64,000 nt of DNA from Trueperella abortisuis. GTDB taxonomy: Bacteria; Actinomycetota; Actinomycetes; Actinomycetales; Actinomycetaceae. The notes below the pieces were generated by a model that was not told the DNA's origin, did not search any database, and saw nothing but the letters and a program-made list of their open reading frames with translations. Positions 62,999 through 64,000 of the stretch are shown in pieces (the stretch's first letter is position 1; the number at the start of each line of letters is the position of its first letter). The translations under genes and the position numbers were made by a program. Location: NCBI RefSeq assembly GCF_030811095.1, contig NZ_JAUSQL010000001.1, positions 2,356,001 through 2,420,000 on the forward strand. Reading direction: 5' to 3'.

Positions 62999-64000
62999 CT
63001 ACCTGCCAGTGCGCCGCAGCAGCACCACCGTTTCGAAGTGGTCCGTATGCGGGAACATGTCCACCACCTGCGCTTTCGCCACTTCGTAGCCGCCCATCGC
63101 CGCCACGTCCTTCGCCAGCGAACTCACGTTACACGACGAGTACAGCACCGTGCCCACCCCCGACCGCGCGATCCACGCCGCCAGCTCCGGCCCGATCCCG
63201 CGCCTTGGCGGATTCACGACGACGACGTCCGGGCGCTCGTCCTGCTCCTCCGCCCACGTCCTCGCGTCCGCGACGACGAAGCGCGCCTCGCCCAGCGCGC
63301 CGGCCGCGGCCATCTTCTTCGCCGACTCCCTTGCCGCCTCGACGGCCTGCTCCTGCGTCTCGACGCCGACCACGCTCATCCCCGCCCGCGAAAGCGCCAG
63401 CGCAAACCCGCCGACCCCGCAGTACAGGTCCCACGCCGTCGTCGGCCCGGCAGCTACCCGCCCGGGCGCATCCGCGCCAGCACCGGCCAGCTCGGTCACC
63501 CATTCCACGGCCCGCGAGTACAGCACCTGCGCGGCCTCAGTGTTGGTCTGGAAGAACGACTTTGGGCGCAGGTTCAGGCTCAGCTCCGCGCCTGCCACGT
63601 CGAGCCGCATCGGCAGTTCAGACTCCTCCGAGATGAGGATCTCCTCCTCGCCCTCGATCACGGCCTTGTGCTCGGGTTGGACGTTGAGCGAAACCACCCA
63701 CGCCGCCGGCACCAACTCCCGCAGGCGCTCCAGCTTCTTGAACAGCATCCCTTGCACGCCACGACGCCGCGCGACGAAGCGGATCATCAGTTCCCCGCTC
63801 GGCGACTCGGTGACGATCACGAATTTCAAAACCCCGCGGTCGCTGGCCACATCGTAGGGCTGGAACCCGCACTCGCTCACGAACTGGGCCAGCGCTGGGG
63901 TGGCGAGTTGGATGCCGGGCGTGGGAAGGGGGCAGTCGCGCAGGTCCTGGCCGCCCTTCGGCCCCAGGATCCCGAGCCGCGGTCGCGCGGCCGTGCCCGT
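62999..64000 (-). CDS. rlmC: 23S rRNA uracil-C5 methyltransferase, RlmC type (5' end outside window)
   Basis: 334 residues are visible and the frame is open to the window edge. RDCPLPTPGIQ near the visible start, FVIVTESPSGELMIRFV, and SAM-binding WDLYCGVGGFALALSRAG place it in the TrmA/RlmCD family. VVVNPPRRGIG and YSSCNVSSLAKD carry the catalytic Cys. The N-terminal Fe-S cluster cysteines, expected in RlmC, would lie mostly outside the window. RlmC-type substrate (U747) is inferred; RlmD-like action is possible. Confidence 0.9.
   Translation of the reverse strand, partial: TGTAARPRLGILGPKGGQDLRDCPLPTPGIQLATPALAQFVSECGFQPYDVASDRGVLKFVIVTESPSGELMIRFVARRRGVQGMLFKKLERLRELVPAAWVVSLNVQPEHKAVIEGEEEILISEESELPMRLDVAGAELSLNLRPKSFFQTNTEAAQVLYSRAVEWVTELAGAGADAPGRVAAGPTTAWDLYCGVGGFALALSRAGMSVVGVETQEQAVEAARESAKKMAAAGALGEARFVVADARTWAEEQDERPDVVVVNPPRRGIGPELAAWIARSGVGTVLYSSCNVSSLAKDVAAMGGYEVAKAQVVDMFPHTDHFETVVLLRRTGR

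Overview
The window is high-GC, densely coded DNA from an actinobacterium. Evidence is the codon use, a PASTA-type penicillin-binding protein followed by a metallophosphoesterase, DUF5926 and DUF1846 proteins, a CtpE-like ATPase, serS followed by a HAD phosphatase, and many leaderless genes with a TANNNT box 6-7 bases before the start codon. An Actinomycetaceae-like host is my best guess, but nothing here fixes the genus.

Layout. 0-2.4 kb: 3' end of a PASTA penicillin-binding protein, a metallophosphoesterase and tRNA-Pro. 2.5-4.2 kb: a lower-GC patch with a frameshifted secreted-protein gene and a 5'-truncated fragment. 4.3-6.8 kb: a small membrane protein, a GH13 glycosidase and a Cys-rich winged-helix regulator. 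7-25.7 kb: a broken-up but apparently complete molybdenum cofactor and molybdate uptake set (moaA, moaE, moaC-moeA, mog, modA-modBC, moeB, moaD). Into it are set repeats, a decayed transposase, a DASS anion symporter with its own two-component system, and a coupled operon DUF1846 - P-type ATPase - moaD - moeB. 26-41 kb: housekeeping genes (brnQ, tRNA-Ser, tadA, upp, an oxidoreductase, a glycosyltransferase, pheA, an amidohydrolase, a diacylglycerol-kinase-like protein, serS, a HAD phosphatase). 41.3-42.3 kb: a tandem array of an intergenic repeat. 42.3-47.4 kb: two tRNA-Ser genes, an MFS exporter with an ArsR-type regulator, and a YtrA-type regulator with its ABC transporter. 47.7-51 kb: a second DASS transporter, a restriction-like DUF559-type protein between two 91-bp palindromic repeats, and tRNA-Arg. 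51-56.6 kb: diaminopimelate dehydrogenase and a tetronate-type sugar acid operon. 57-60.6 kb: an unusual three-gene ABC system behind a possible 56-residue ORF, then a 2-hydroxyacid dehydrogenase. 60.8-64 kb: an AlbA/HATPase protein between two 151-bp repeats full of GTTGTTT boxes, and a 5'-truncated RlmC-type rRNA methyltransferase.

The most distinctive content is non-coding. A 109-bp element with CCGACAC/GTGTCGG ends occurs in six full copies and one short copy. Two long palindromes between convergent genes differ by paired substitutions. A 42-bp hairpin sits directly after two tRNA genes. Two solitary genes (the DUF559-like protein and the AlbA/HATPase protein) are each bracketed by their own direct repeat, which looks like single-gene cargo units. 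In the second case the repeat overlaps the gene's own promoter and carries eight helically phased heptamers, suggesting a self-regulated accessory module. All functional assignments are from reading the sequence; no database search was run.
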